Shown here in pieces: positions 38,390-46,743 of a stretch of DNA of 64,000 nt (position 1 is its first letter; each line of letters starts with the position of its first letter). Where the stretch lies: the NCBI GenBank assembly GCA_002840735.1, contig PHBY01000001.1:271218-335217 (forward strand), read 5' to 3'. The translations under genes were made by a program, and so were the position numbers. Source of the stretch: Chloroflexi bacterium HGW-Chloroflexi-2. GTDB lineage: Bacteria; Chloroflexota; Anaerolineae; Anaerolineales; Anaerolineaceae. Under the pieces are notes generated by a model. The model saw only the letters and a list, made by a program, of their open reading frames with translations, did no database searches and was not told the origin of the DNA.

Positions 38390-38710
38390 TTAACCTTTGA
38401 GTACATTAATATCTGAAGCAACAACGGTTTTTCGCAGCCGGTATACAGCAATGATGATTGCCAATCCAATTGCTACTTCGGCAGCAGCTGCGATGATCAC
38501 TACAGCTGCAAAAACCAATCCGTTGATTTCTGTGTATCCAAGGGATTGAGAATGATAATGCCAGAATGCCAGAATATTAATATTGACTGCATTTAACATT
38601 AGCTCAATACTGATCAACACAGCCACAGCATTCTTTCGGGAAATAGCGCCAAACATGCCAACACTGAATAACACTGCGGCTAAAATTAAATACCAGGAAA
38701 GTGGGATCAT
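38390..38710 (-). CDS. nuoK: NADH-quinone oxidoreductase subunit K
   Basis: 106 residues, three helices; the conserved Glu residues for proton transfer sit in ISIELMLNAVNINIL and IAAAAEVAIGLAIIIAVYR. The ATG overlaps the nuoJ stop by 4 nt. Confidence 0.96.
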   Translation of the reverse strand: MIPLSWYLILAAVLFSVGMFGAISRKNAVAVLISIELMLNAVNINILAFWHYHSQSLGYTEINGLVFAAVVIIAAAAEVAIGLAIIIAVYRLRKTVVASDINVLKG

Positions 38711-39234
38711 TTGTTCTCCCCTCCTTTTTTGTCCATGGCAATATAAACACCCCCAACCAGAGCCCCTAAAAGTAATAATGACGCAAGCTCAAAAGGTAGA
38801 GCATAACCTGCCGGGTCCAGTAATCCTTCTCCAAATGCGATGATGCTCTCCTGTCCTTGAAATTCCAAAGGTACCAGTGTTGTACTGATTACAGCACTGC
38901 TGGAAAGCTGACTGATGAAAATCACAGCAAATATCAGAACAAGTAACATCACAATCCCCCATGATCGATTGATTTGAATTTCGTCATCGCTCATAATGTT
39001 CCTGGTTAACATGATGGCAAATATCAAAATAATAGCGATCGCCCCGATGTAAACAAGGATTTGTACTGCTGCAAAGAAACTTGCCTCTAATAAAGCAAAA
39101 ATGATCGCTACACCCATCAATGTAACAATCAGCCATAAAGCTGCATGAAAGATTTTCCGTAAACTGACCACAAATATGGCGGAGAGAATTGTGACCAGAG
39201 AGACGAGGATAAAAACAATTTGTAAGGGAGTCAC
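38707..39234 (-). CDS. nuoJ: NADH-quinone oxidoreductase subunit J
   Basis: 175 residues, five helices. Helix 3 has the conserved VQILVYIGAIAIILIFAIML, which forms the pi-bulge coupling element. GTG start at 39234 with AGGAGG in the end of nuoH. nuoI, which usually lies between H and J, is missing. Confidence 0.95.
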   Translation of the reverse strand: MTPLQIVFILVSLVTILSAIFVVSLRKIFHAALWLIVTLMGVAIIFALLEASFFAAVQILVYIGAIAIILIFAIMLTRNIMSDDEIQINRSWGIVMLLVLIFAVIFISQLSSSAVISTTLVPLEFQGQESIIAFGEGLLDPAGYALPFELASLLLLGALVGGVYIAMDKKGGENK

Positions 39235-39235
39235 A

Positions 39236-40468
39236 TTAACCTCCTGTTTCCGATTGAGTAAATGGGTTTGTTGGTTGTGCTAAAGCTCGCTTTTTAGTAG
39301 AGACTACTTTTCGCTCTTTTTCTTTTTCACACTTCCTGACGATCGCAAATCCAACCACATATAATGCCACATTAATCACCAAAAAAATTAGAACTTGCAG
39401 CCATTGATTCGTGCCTTCAATCAATTTTGTTACAAAAGCGACGACGATAAACAAAGCTAAAGCCAATGGTGTCAGAAATTTCCAGGTGATTGCCATCATC
39501 TGATCCACACGGAAACGTGGCAAGCTACCTCGAATCCAAACACCCAGGAACCAGACAATTACAGATTTGATTAGCAAATAAACAAAACCCAAAATCGGTA
39601 TTTGCTCAGCGCCTGGACCTCTCCATCCGCCGAGGAATATTGATGAAAAGATCACCGCGGATGTAAATGCTCTTAAGAAGTCAGCCACATAAAACATGCC
39701 GAATTTAAGACCGGAATATTCCACATTAAAGCCTGCAACCAGCTCTGACTCAGCCTCGGCTAAATCAAAAGGCGCACGGCCATTCTCTGCAATTGAAGCG
39801 ATGAAGAAAATAAAAGCACCTAACGGAAGAAAGAAGATATAAGCTATATTTTGCGATTTTACAATATCTCCCAGTGCCATGGAGCCTGATAATATGACTG
39901 AAGTCAACAAAACAATCGCCATTGGAACTTCGTAGGAAATCATCTGCGCAGAGGCGCGGAAAGCAGCCAGCATGGAATATTTGTTGTTGGATCCCCAACC
40001 AGCCAGAATGACACCAAGCTCTCCCAACCCTCCTACACCGAGGATGAACAACAAAGCGACATTGAGATTCGATCCACGTACACTATCTGAAAAAGGAACG
40101 ACTGACCATAATAAAAGAACGGATGCAACGGAAATTATGGGTGCGAGATGGTAAGGGATAGGATCAACTTCATCAGGAATGATGTGTTCTTTAATAAATA
40201 TCTTTAACATGTCTGCAACGGGTTGAAAAATTCCCCATGGACCAACTCTATTTGGACCTAATCTATCCTGTAGTCTACCGATGATTTTTCGTTCAGCCCA
40301 AATGAGGATCAATGTAAATAACAAAGCCCCTGTCCCGAGAATGGCTGCACCAATTAAATACACAATGAAGGTTTGCCACTCTGGTGCGACCCCCCAATTT
40401 TCCAATAATTGCACAATCCAGTTTTCAATTCCAATGATTGGGTCACTTAAGAATTCCAGTATTTTCAT
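39236..40468 (-). CDS. nuoH: NADH-quinone oxidoreductase subunit H
   Basis: 410 residues. Quinone-channel subunit with ADMLKIFIKEHIIP, APFDLAEAESELVAGFNVEY and RGSLPRFRVDQMMAITWKFL. Longer than usual (about 325-350): an extra hydrophobic segment (LQVLIFLVINVALYVVGFAI) and a charged tail (RKCEKEKERKVVSTKKRALA) extend the C-terminus. Start ATG at 40468 with GAGAG is preferred over upstream in-frame codons that overlap nuoA. Confidence 0.94.
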   Translation of the reverse strand: MKILEFLSDPIIGIENWIVQLLENWGVAPEWQTFIVYLIGAAILGTGALLFTLILIWAERKIIGRLQDRLGPNRVGPWGIFQPVADMLKIFIKEHIIPDEVDPIPYHLAPIISVASVLLLWSVVPFSDSVRGSNLNVALLFILGVGGLGELGVILAGWGSNNKYSMLAAFRASAQMISYEVPMAIVLLTSVILSGSMALGDIVKSQNIAYIFFLPLGAFIFFIASIAENGRAPFDLAEAESELVAGFNVEYSGLKFGMFYVADFLRAFTSAVIFSSIFLGGWRGPGAEQIPILGFVYLLIKSVIVWFLGVWIRGSLPRFRVDQMMAITWKFLTPLALALFIVVAFVTKLIEGTNQWLQVLIFLVINVALYVVGFAIVRKCEKEKERKVVSTKKRALAQPTNPFTQSETGG

Positions 40469-40488
40469 GCTATATCTCTCTTTTGGAA

Positions 40489-40845
40489 TTATTGCCAGGT
40501 TAAAGCATCTTTTCGCCACACATATAAATACCCACCTAATAGGATGAGTATAAATATGATAGCTTCAACAACTGCAAATAATGCTAAATTCCCATAAGCA
40601 ACTGCAAATGGGAACAAAAACACTATTTCCACATCAAAAATTAAGAAAATTAATCCATACAGATAATATTGGATTTTAAATTGAATCCATGTAGGGTCAA
40701 AAGTTTCCATCCCACATTCATAAACCGAATTCTTAATTTTTGTTGGTTTTTTGGGTGATAAGAGGCGTGCCAGAAAGATGGCTACTGCCGGTAAAAACAT
40801 TGCAATGATGAAAAATATACCTATATACAGCCATTGATTTAGCAT
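40489..40845 (-). CDS. nuoA: NADH-quinone oxidoreductase subunit A
   Basis: 118 residues, three helices, with the conserved loop YECGMETFDPTWIQFKIQYY and the helix FLIFDVEIVFLFPFAVAYG. First gene of the cluster; nuoB, C and D, which normally follow, are absent and nuoH comes next. ATG with GAGGAG. Confidence 0.96.
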   Translation of the reverse strand: MLNQWLYIGIFFIIAMFLPAVAIFLARLLSPKKPTKIKNSVYECGMETFDPTWIQFKIQYYLYGLIFLIFDVEIVFLFPFAVAYGNLALFAVVEAIIFILILLGGYLYVWRKDALTWQ

Positions 40846-40908
40846 AGACTCTCCTCAATTTTTTTCAAAGCTGTTGATAAATCTCGCCCAACCCACCGAC
40901 GTAAGTTC

Positions 40909-40917
40909 ATTCTATCA
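40909..40917 (-). promoter_or_regulatory. Extended -10 promoter of the nuo cluster
   Basis: Minus strand TG-A-TAGAAT, about 64 nt upstream of the nuoA ATG; no clear -35. It matches the TGA-TATAAT form used by other genes in the window. Confidence 0.5.
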
Positions 40918-41042
40918 CAAAGGATTTTTATTAGTTATTTTTTGAATTTGGGAATTTCTTATCAATAATGATAATTAATTATAATAGTTTTTTTTGAAAC
41001 GATTAAAGACATTCTTTTTTTTTACCGATCTAAAGTGTCCTT

Positions 41043-41714
41043 TCAATAATTAGCGGTCAGGGTGTTTTTGGCGTGCGGACGCACGCCAAAAACACCCGTT
41101 TGCCCCGATTTGTTGAGATGATACGATCTAAACAAGTAAATGATATTTAGAAGGGTGAACAACGATAAGACCCATTGAATTGTGCCAATTTTCCAACCGA
41201 AGACATTTTTAATGTTTATTGAAAAATTTTTAGTAAATAAGAGTTCTCTTTGATTTTCTGCTTCATCGACGTCAGAAAAAGTATTAATATATATCCAGAT
41301 AGTCCCAATAACATCCTGATCTGTGGTTGGTTCGATCTCCCAATTCATAATTATATCTTTCCCCTCAATAATCGGCGTGATGGAAATACCAGGAGGGGTT
41401 AGTTCTGCTCCTGTCAAAACAACATCAACTTCAAAATTTTGAATTTTTCTGGAGTCAAAATCAGATGAATTTTGTTTCTCATTCGTAGACCCATTTTGAG
41501 AATTGTCATTTAATAGCTGAATAATGATATTTTCTGATTGGCCAAACCAAATTTGTTCAGGAAGGTCTAATGTCAAAACATATTGGTTTGATGATTCATT
41601 TGTGATAATGTTTTCACTCATCAATCTTGGATTTACAAAATTAAAAATAATCTGCAGGATGAGAAACATCAGTAGTAAAATAAAAGCCACAAATTTTCTT
41701 TTTTGCATTCGCAT
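41043..41714 (-). CDS. Uncharacterised protein with two membrane anchors and an extracytoplasmic domain
   Basis: 223 residues, family not recognised. N-terminal helix (FVAFILLLMFLILQIIFNFV), a beta-rich outside domain of about 140 residues (LTLDLPEQIWFGQSENIIIQ; TPPGISITPIIEGKDIIMNW), and a C-terminal helix (WVLSLFTLLNIIYLF). The last 20 or so codons lie inside a 17-bp perfect palindrome, so the natural C-terminus may have been altered. ATG 41714 has no ribosome site; TATAAT ends 6 nt upstream. Downstream of, and probably functionally tied to, the two genes at 41845-43625. Confidence 0.6.
   Translation of the reverse strand: MRMQKRKFVAFILLLMFLILQIIFNFVNPRLMSENIITNESSNQYVLTLDLPEQIWFGQSENIIIQLLNDNSQNGSTNEKQNSSDFDSRKIQNFEVDVVLTGAELTPPGISITPIIEGKDIIMNWEIEPTTDQDVIGTIWIYINTFSDVDEAENQRELLFTKNFSINIKNVFGWKIGTIQWVLSLFTLLNIIYLFRSYHLNKSGQTGVFGVRPHAKNTLTANY
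41060..41097. repeat. 17-bp perfect inverted repeat covering the end of a gene
   Basis: Arms 41060-41076 and 41081-41097 are exact complements with a 4-nt loop (GGAC). GC-rich core GGCGTGC in an AT-rich context. No T run on either side, so not a normal terminator; could be a REP-like element. Confidence 0.8.
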
Positions 41715-41720
41715 TTATTC

Positions 41721-41726
41721 ATTATA
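41721..41726 (-). promoter_or_regulatory. Candidate -10 element, leaderless start
   Basis: TATAAT on the minus strand, 6 nt before the ATG at 41714. TGAACA at 19-nt spacing is a weak -35. Confidence 0.45.
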
Positions 41727-41796
41727 TCTGGACAGAAATTTAATTTGTTCATCCAAAATCAAAATTTCAATCTACCCATGAAGAAGTTTGAAATTA

Positions 41797-41828
41797 AATC
41801 AAAAATGCATCCGGATAATGGGATGCAT
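41797..41828 (-). terminator. Rho-independent terminator of the DUF4097-like operon
   Basis: Perfect 8-bp stem (41805-41812 with 41821-41828), 8-nt loop, followed on the minus strand by TTTT-rich sequence; 17 nt after the stop codon at 41845. Confidence 0.75.
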
Positions 41829-41844
41829 CATAGTAGTCAATTCA

Positions 41845-42465
41845 TTAACCTATGTAAATTTCTACCTTCGTTCCATCATCGTCATCGACATGGACATACA
41901 AGGGCTCATCCTTCTTCAATTGTTGATCAATTGTCAACAATAATTCTTCAATATCCAGACCTGAAACATTGGATGGCACCTTTCCTTTGAAGATTCTCAG
42001 AAAAAAACCAATTAACTGAAATGGCAAAGGAAATGCTAATAAAATTCTTTGTGGACTTTCTCCTTTAGGCTGTTTTATATGCAAATGGATCCATCTGGCA
42101 CGCTGTAAAATCCATCCAAAATAAATCAAAAACACGCCAATGAAGAAAGGTATCCAGGTTAACCAGAATTTAAAGCCTAATCCTGAAGTTAAATATTTTT
42201 GATATAACCACGTTGAGGAAAATACTGTCAATAAAATCCCAAACAACATTGGAATAATCCAAAAAACAATCGACCAGGCTGGTTTTTCCTTTTTTTCAGA
42301 ATCTGTGGACTTATTGTTTATGATTTGCTCTTTGTAAATCACCTCAGGTTGTTCCTGGATAGCCACCTGATTTTCTTCAAATTCAGACAAAAGGTCAGAC
42401 GCTTCCTCTAATGAAATTTCACCGAATTCGACTTTCTTTAAAATATTCAATCGATTCTGTTCCAT
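41845..42465 (-). CDS. Membrane protein with N-terminal SHOCT-like motif
   Basis: 206 residues. N-terminal helix pair ILKKVEFGEISLEEASDLL (residues 8-26), a SHOCT-like short helical motif, then a linker, two transmembrane helices (SIVFWIIPMLFGILLTVFSS and FWLTWIPFFIGVFLIYFGWI), and a soluble C-terminal part with a very acidic end (YVHVDDDDGTKVEIYIG). The same kind of motif closes the neighbouring protein (42483-43625, 17-nt gap), so the two are probably partners. Function unknown. Confidence 0.65.
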   Translation of the reverse strand: MEQNRLNILKKVEFGEISLEEASDLLSEFEENQVAIQEQPEVIYKEQIINNKSTDSEKKEKPAWSIVFWIIPMLFGILLTVFSSTWLYQKYLTSGLGFKFWLTWIPFFIGVFLIYFGWILQRARWIHLHIKQPKGESPQRILLAFPLPFQLIGFFLRIFKGKVPSNVSGLDIEELLLTIDQQLKKDEPLYVHVDDDDGTKVEIYIG

Positions 42466-42482
42466 GTAGATTTCCTTTTTCT

Positions 42483-43625
42483 TTAGGATTGTTCCAAAGC
42501 TCGCAATAAACGATCTGCTTCTTCTGCAGTTATTTTCTTATCCTGTAACATTTGCAAAATCATCATTTTTTCTTCAGTGCTGATCGGTGATGATTTTGGT
42601 CCTCTAGGCTGTGGTTCAACCGGAGGTCGAGGAGGACGCGGAGGGCGTGGCATACCAAATTCTTCTTTGAAGGAAAATTTTCTTTCCATTTTCTCCATAG
42701 CTTTTTGGATCTTCTCATCAGCCATTTGGGTTTTTTCTCGAATCTTTTCACTTATGTCACCGTCTATATCGAATAGATCAGAAAAATCAAATCCACTGCT
42801 TTGCAATGCTCTCAATTCAAATTTTTGTTCAATCCCGTCCACATAAGCATCATCGACTGATCCAAAATTCTGATTAATTTCAAAATCAGCTTCTTCATCA
42901 CTGATTTTTATGTTTCCTCCAGCTTTTAGTTGGACCTCTTTCTCACCACTACCGAACTTCTTTTCAAATTTACCATTGGTAAATTTATCATTGGACTCCT
43001 GATAATTTATGGTGACAATTCCACCCGCCCTGGCATTGATAACCGTATTGTCGAGATCGGAGATATTGAGTTTAATCGACCCGCCAGCACGTAATTGATT
43101 TTCATTTCCTTCAAATCGATTGGTCATAATTTTTATGTTTCCGCCAACGGAAGTGGTAAGATTAACACTATCTGCCTTACCGGATAAGTTTCCTCCCACA
43201 CCATGAATTTCCATTATCCCATTTTCGACGATGAAGCTAAGATTTCCCCCAACATTACGAATATTTGCACTGGAAGTGATGTGACCTATTTTACAATTGC
43301 CACTGACGTTCTCTATAGTCAACCTTTCTGTTGATTGAATTGAACAATTTCCATTCACATTTTCAATTAATATTTTCCCCAAATCGCCCACAGTCTCCAG
43401 GTTCCCATAAATTCTTTCTATGATAAATTCGATATTTTTTGGAACTGAAAGGATTAAATAACTTTTGGCAACGATATCAAGAACATCACTATCGAGATTG
43501 AAATTACATTCCTTGTTCGTGGGATAGCGGGCTTCCACTTGATCATTTTCCCATCTTCGAACCAACACACTTTTTTTGCAATTTATCGTAATTGTATTAA
43601 CTTCCTTGAAGGTTGACGTTTCCAT
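42483..43625 (-). CDS. DUF4097-like beta-helix protein with C-terminal SHOCT-like motif
   Basis: 380 residues. The central part shows repeated turns with Gly-Gly-Asn (VGGNLSFIVENG, VGGNLSGKAD, VGGNIKIMTN, AGGSIKLNIS, AGGNIKIS), as in DUF4097/adhesin-like right-handed beta-helix proteins of the YvlB/LiaX type. A charged coil and a Pro-Arg linker (RPPRPPRPP) lead to ILQMLQDKKITAEEADRLL (356-374), a SHOCT-like motif. No signal peptide, so probably cytoplasmic or attached through its partner. LiaX-like proteins act in envelope-stress sensing; here that is inference. ATG 43625 with GGGAG. Confidence 0.68.
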   Translation of the reverse strand: METSTFKEVNTITINCKKSVLVRRWENDQVEARYPTNKECNFNLDSDVLDIVAKSYLILSVPKNIEFIIERIYGNLETVGDLGKILIENVNGNCSIQSTERLTIENVSGNCKIGHITSSANIRNVGGNLSFIVENGIMEIHGVGGNLSGKADSVNLTTSVGGNIKIMTNRFEGNENQLRAGGSIKLNISDLDNTVINARAGGIVTINYQESNDKFTNGKFEKKFGSGEKEVQLKAGGNIKISDEEADFEINQNFGSVDDAYVDGIEQKFELRALQSSGFDFSDLFDIDGDISEKIREKTQMADEKIQKAMEKMERKFSFKEEFGMPRPPRPPRPPVEPQPRGPKSSPISTEEKMMILQMLQDKKITAEEADRLLRALEQS

Positions 43626-43656
43626 ATAAAGCTCCCATCCAATGATTTCTAAAATT

Positions 43657-43684
43657 AGTTTAGCATAAATTGAAAAATTGTCAA
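43657..43684 (-). promoter_or_regulatory. Promoter of the DUF4097-like operon
   Basis: Minus strand: TTGACA (43684-43679), 16-nt spacer, TAAACT (43662-43657), preceded by an extended TG. It lies in a strongly AT-rich divergent region shared with tnaA. Confidence 0.7.
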
Positions 43685-43842
43685 TATATTTTTAAATATA
43701 TTATAAATATATATCAATATTTTTAATATTCGACTAATGATTATAAAAATTTACTTGCCATTAAATAATTTCACTAATTATTTTGAAAATAAATAAATAT
43801 CATTACACTTAGTATTAATAAATCAAAGAAGGAGAAAAAATT

Positions 43843-45216
43843 ATGAACTATCAACCTGAGCCTTTCAGAATAAAAATGGTTGAACCTATACGGTTAATTT
43901 CGAAACAAGACAGAGCTGCTGCAATTAAATCGGCAGGCTACAATCTTTTCAATTTAAAAGCGGATGATGTTTATATCGATCTTCTTACTGATTCTGGCAC
44001 AGGCTCAATGAGTCAATATCAATGGGCAGCTATGATGACCGGGGATGAATCATATGCCGGGGCAAAATCATATTTCCGGTTTTCGGATGTTGTGCAAGAG
44101 ATATTTGGATTTGAATATTTTGTCCCTACGCATCAAGGTCGCGCTGCTGAGAATATTTTAGTCAATATTTTAGTCAAACCAGGTCAGTTTATACCTTCTA
44201 ATATGCATTTTGATACAACCGAAGGAAATATTCGTGCTGGAAAGGCTTTTCCGGTAAATCTTGTCAATGAAAATGCATTTGACCCTTCTAATCTCGATCC
44301 TTTCAAAGGCAATATGGACCTGAAAAAATTACGAGAATTTATTCAAACAACCGGACCAGAAAATATTCCTTTTGGTTCGATCACGATTACCAACAATGCT
44401 GGAGGTGGACAACCTGTCAGCCTGGAAAATATTCGTCAGGTCGCCGAGATTTATCACGAATATGGGATCCTTTTCTTTATTGATGCCTGCCGATTCGCTG
44501 AAAATTCATATTTTATAAAACAGAGAGAGACTGGTTACCAAAACCACTCAATCCTGAGCATTGCACAGGAGATCTTCAGCTATGCTGATGGTGCCTGGAT
44601 GAGCGCAAAGAAGGATGCTTTGGTGAATATTGGTGGTTTTCTAGCTGTTCGAGATAATAACATTTATCAAAAAATTTGCAATGAATTAATTCTCAAAGAA
44701 GGATTTATCAGTTATGGAGGTCTTGCAGGTAGAGATCTGGATGCCGTTGCTGTTGGTCTGCAGGAAGGTTTGGATGAGGATTATTTAGCTTACCGCACCG
44801 GGCAAACGGCATATCTGACTGAGAAATTATCCTCGAATGGCATTCCTGTTATGCAACCGGCTGGTGGTCATGCCGTCTACCTGGATGCAGGCGCGTTACT
44901 TCCTCATATACCTCCGCATCAATTCCCCGGTCAAACGCTGGCTGTGGCTCTATATCTTGAAGGAGCTGTGCGCGGGGTGGAGATTGGATCGGTAATGTTC
45001 GCTTACCCTGACCCTGACACCGGTAAAATGGTTCACCCCCGCTTGGAACTGGTACGTCTGGCAATTCCCAGACGGGTTTATACCCAGAGTCATCTGGATT
45101 TTGTTGTAGAAACTGCAAAACAGGTATATGAACAAAAGAACAACTATAAAGGGTATGAGTTCACCTATGCACCGGAATTGTTAAGGCATTTTACTGCCCG
45201 GTTCAAACCTTTATAA
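43843..45216 (+). CDS. tnaA: Tryptophanase
   Basis: 457 residues. PLP enzyme that cleaves tryptophan to indole, pyruvate and ammonia. PLP lysine is Lys257 in SAKKDALVNIGG; other signatures are DLLTDSGTGSMSQYQWAAMM and VPTHQGRAAE. Overall length and N-terminus (NYQPEPFRIK) resemble tyrosine phenol-lyase, but the two pocket residues that define that enzyme are changed: position 124 is Asp, not Thr, and position 381 is Ile (VEIGS), not Arg, both as in tryptophanase. No tnaC-like leader peptide with a Trp codon is visible. ATG with GAAGGAGA. Its stop overlaps that of mazG by 6 nt on the other strand. Confidence 0.88.
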   Translation: MNYQPEPFRIKMVEPIRLISKQDRAAAIKSAGYNLFNLKADDVYIDLLTDSGTGSMSQYQWAAMMTGDESYAGAKSYFRFSDVVQEIFGFEYFVPTHQGRAAENILVNILVKPGQFIPSNMHFDTTEGNIRAGKAFPVNLVNENAFDPSNLDPFKGNMDLKKLREFIQTTGPENIPFGSITITNNAGGGQPVSLENIRQVAEIYHEYGILFFIDACRFAENSYFIKQRETGYQNHSILSIAQEIFSYADGAWMSAKKDALVNIGGFLAVRDNNIYQKICNELILKEGFISYGGLAGRDLDAVAVGLQEGLDEDYLAYRTGQTAYLTEKLSSNGIPVMQPAGGHAVYLDAGALLPHIPPHQFPGQTLAVALYLEGAVRGVEIGSVMFAYPDPDTGKMVHPRLELVRLAIPRRVYTQSHLDFVVETAKQVYEQKNNYKGYEFTYAPELLRHFTARFKPL

Positions 45217-46677
45217 ACCTGATTCTTTTGCCTGATCCCAAAAAGCATCTAATTCTTCCAATGAAAAATCCTTCATGGACTTGTTCATCTTCTTGACCTG
45301 TGTTTCAATAAAATTGAATCGTTTCCTGAATTTAAGATTGGTTTCGCGTAATATTGATTCGGCATCACCACCATACCAACGAATCAGATTTACAATCGCG
45401 AATAATAAATCACCTAGTTCTTCGAATTTAGATTCTTTATCCTTGGCATTCGTAATTTCATTTATCTCTTCATGTATCTTTTCGATGACCGGTTCCACTG
45501 TATCCCAATCAAATCCTACACGCGCAGCACGATTTTGGATTTCCAGTGATTGCGCTAAGGCAGGATACTCATTTGGTACCCCTGATAATATACCGTTTTC
45601 CTTTTTATTTCCATTTTCAGCTCTTTCTGACTCTTTTATTTTTTCCCAATTGGTTAAGACATGATCAACACCATCCACCTGGACTTGCGAAAAAACATGC
45701 GGATGCCGTCGAATCAACTTTTCGCTGATACCTTTGATCACCTCTGCCATGGAAAACTCGCCATATTCTGAAGCAATTTGAGCGTGTAAAACAATTTGCA
45801 ATAACAAATCTCCTAATTCTTCTTTTAAATGATCGGGGTTTTCTTCATCCAGAGCAGACAACAATTCATACGTTTCGGAGAGTAAATGTGGCCGAAGCGA
45901 CTTATGATCCTGTTCGCGATCCCAGGGGCACCCATCCGGAGCGCGTAAATGTGCTATGATCTCCTGAAATTCTTCAAAAGATGTGTCTTTTTCCAATGGT
46001 TCCACATATAAAGAAGTCAATATCCCAATATGTTTGCTGCGATCTATCTCATATAAAGGGATGCTTTCAACCTTTTGTTGTTTGGTCCCAGCTGCATGAA
46101 TAAGTTTTACCGGGTGTTCATCCGGAAAAACTTCCATTAAAGTTTGTTTCACTTCAGAAGCAATCATTCTGGAATAAATTTGCGAAATTAATACCGGACG
46201 GTTGGGAGGAAATTGAGGAAAATTTGCGTTACCCACATCAAAAGCATCTATTAACGTGATACTACTAAATGGATCAATTTCCAAGGCGGTAAAGGTAGGT
46301 TCCAAAAAACTAACTGCTTCAAAAACTCTGACAGGAATCCCTGATTGTTTCGCACGTTGGAAAATTCGCGGTGAGGTTGTCTCGGCCACAAAAGGATGAC
46401 CAGGCACAGCATAGGTGATCGATTTTCCTCCCCTGGCTTTCTCAATGATCGTATCTACAATTTTTTCGTAAACTTCATCAAAATCATCGAATATTTGATA
46501 GTACTCATCAAAGCTTATGATTTGAATGTTTTTTGGAAATCCACCCACTGCTGGATGTTGCGCTGTTCGTAAATAAATTACATCTAACTGGTTTAAAAAT
46601 TCCCAGGTTTGTTTTGTGATCAGATCAATACTTCCCGGGCCAAGACCAATAATTGTTATTCCTGTAAAAGAGTCCAT
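45211..46677 (-). CDS. mazG: YabN-type MazG: tetrapyrrole-methylase-like domain plus MazG pyrophosphohydrolase
   Basis: 488 residues. N-terminal SAM-binding methylase-like fold (ITIIGLGPGSIDLITKQTWE; ITYAVPGHPFVAETTS). Then two MazG repeats: LRAPDGCPWDREQDHKSLRP with EETYELLSALDEENPDHLKEELGDLLLQ-type ExxE/ExxD metal sites, and IHEEINEITNAKDKESKFEE with LGDLLFAIVNLIRW. Hydrolyses abnormal NTPs. ATG at 46677 with AGGTGA 5 nt upstream is chosen over GTG at 46686. Confidence 0.92.
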   Translation of the reverse strand: MDSFTGITIIGLGPGSIDLITKQTWEFLNQLDVIYLRTAQHPAVGGFPKNIQIISFDEYYQIFDDFDEVYEKIVDTIIEKARGGKSITYAVPGHPFVAETTSPRIFQRAKQSGIPVRVFEAVSFLEPTFTALEIDPFSSITLIDAFDVGNANFPQFPPNRPVLISQIYSRMIASEVKQTLMEVFPDEHPVKLIHAAGTKQQKVESIPLYEIDRSKHIGILTSLYVEPLEKDTSFEEFQEIIAHLRAPDGCPWDREQDHKSLRPHLLSETYELLSALDEENPDHLKEELGDLLLQIVLHAQIASEYGEFSMAEVIKGISEKLIRRHPHVFSQVQVDGVDHVLTNWEKIKESERAENGNKKENGILSGVPNEYPALAQSLEIQNRAARVGFDWDTVEPVIEKIHEEINEITNAKDKESKFEELGDLLFAIVNLIRWYGGDAESILRETNLKFRKRFNFIETQVKKMNKSMKDFSLEELDAFWDQAKESGL

Positions 46678-46743
46678 GTTGTTCACCTGATTATCTATTT
46701 ATTAATCGAAATACTTCATTTTGTCAGAATTCTAACCCAGTTT

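Noticed and set aside
43681..43740. AT-rich tract with ATATT repeats as a replication or partition origin
   Set aside because: No DnaA-box cluster or replication gene; it is better explained as the divergent promoter region of tnaA and the DUF4097-like operon.
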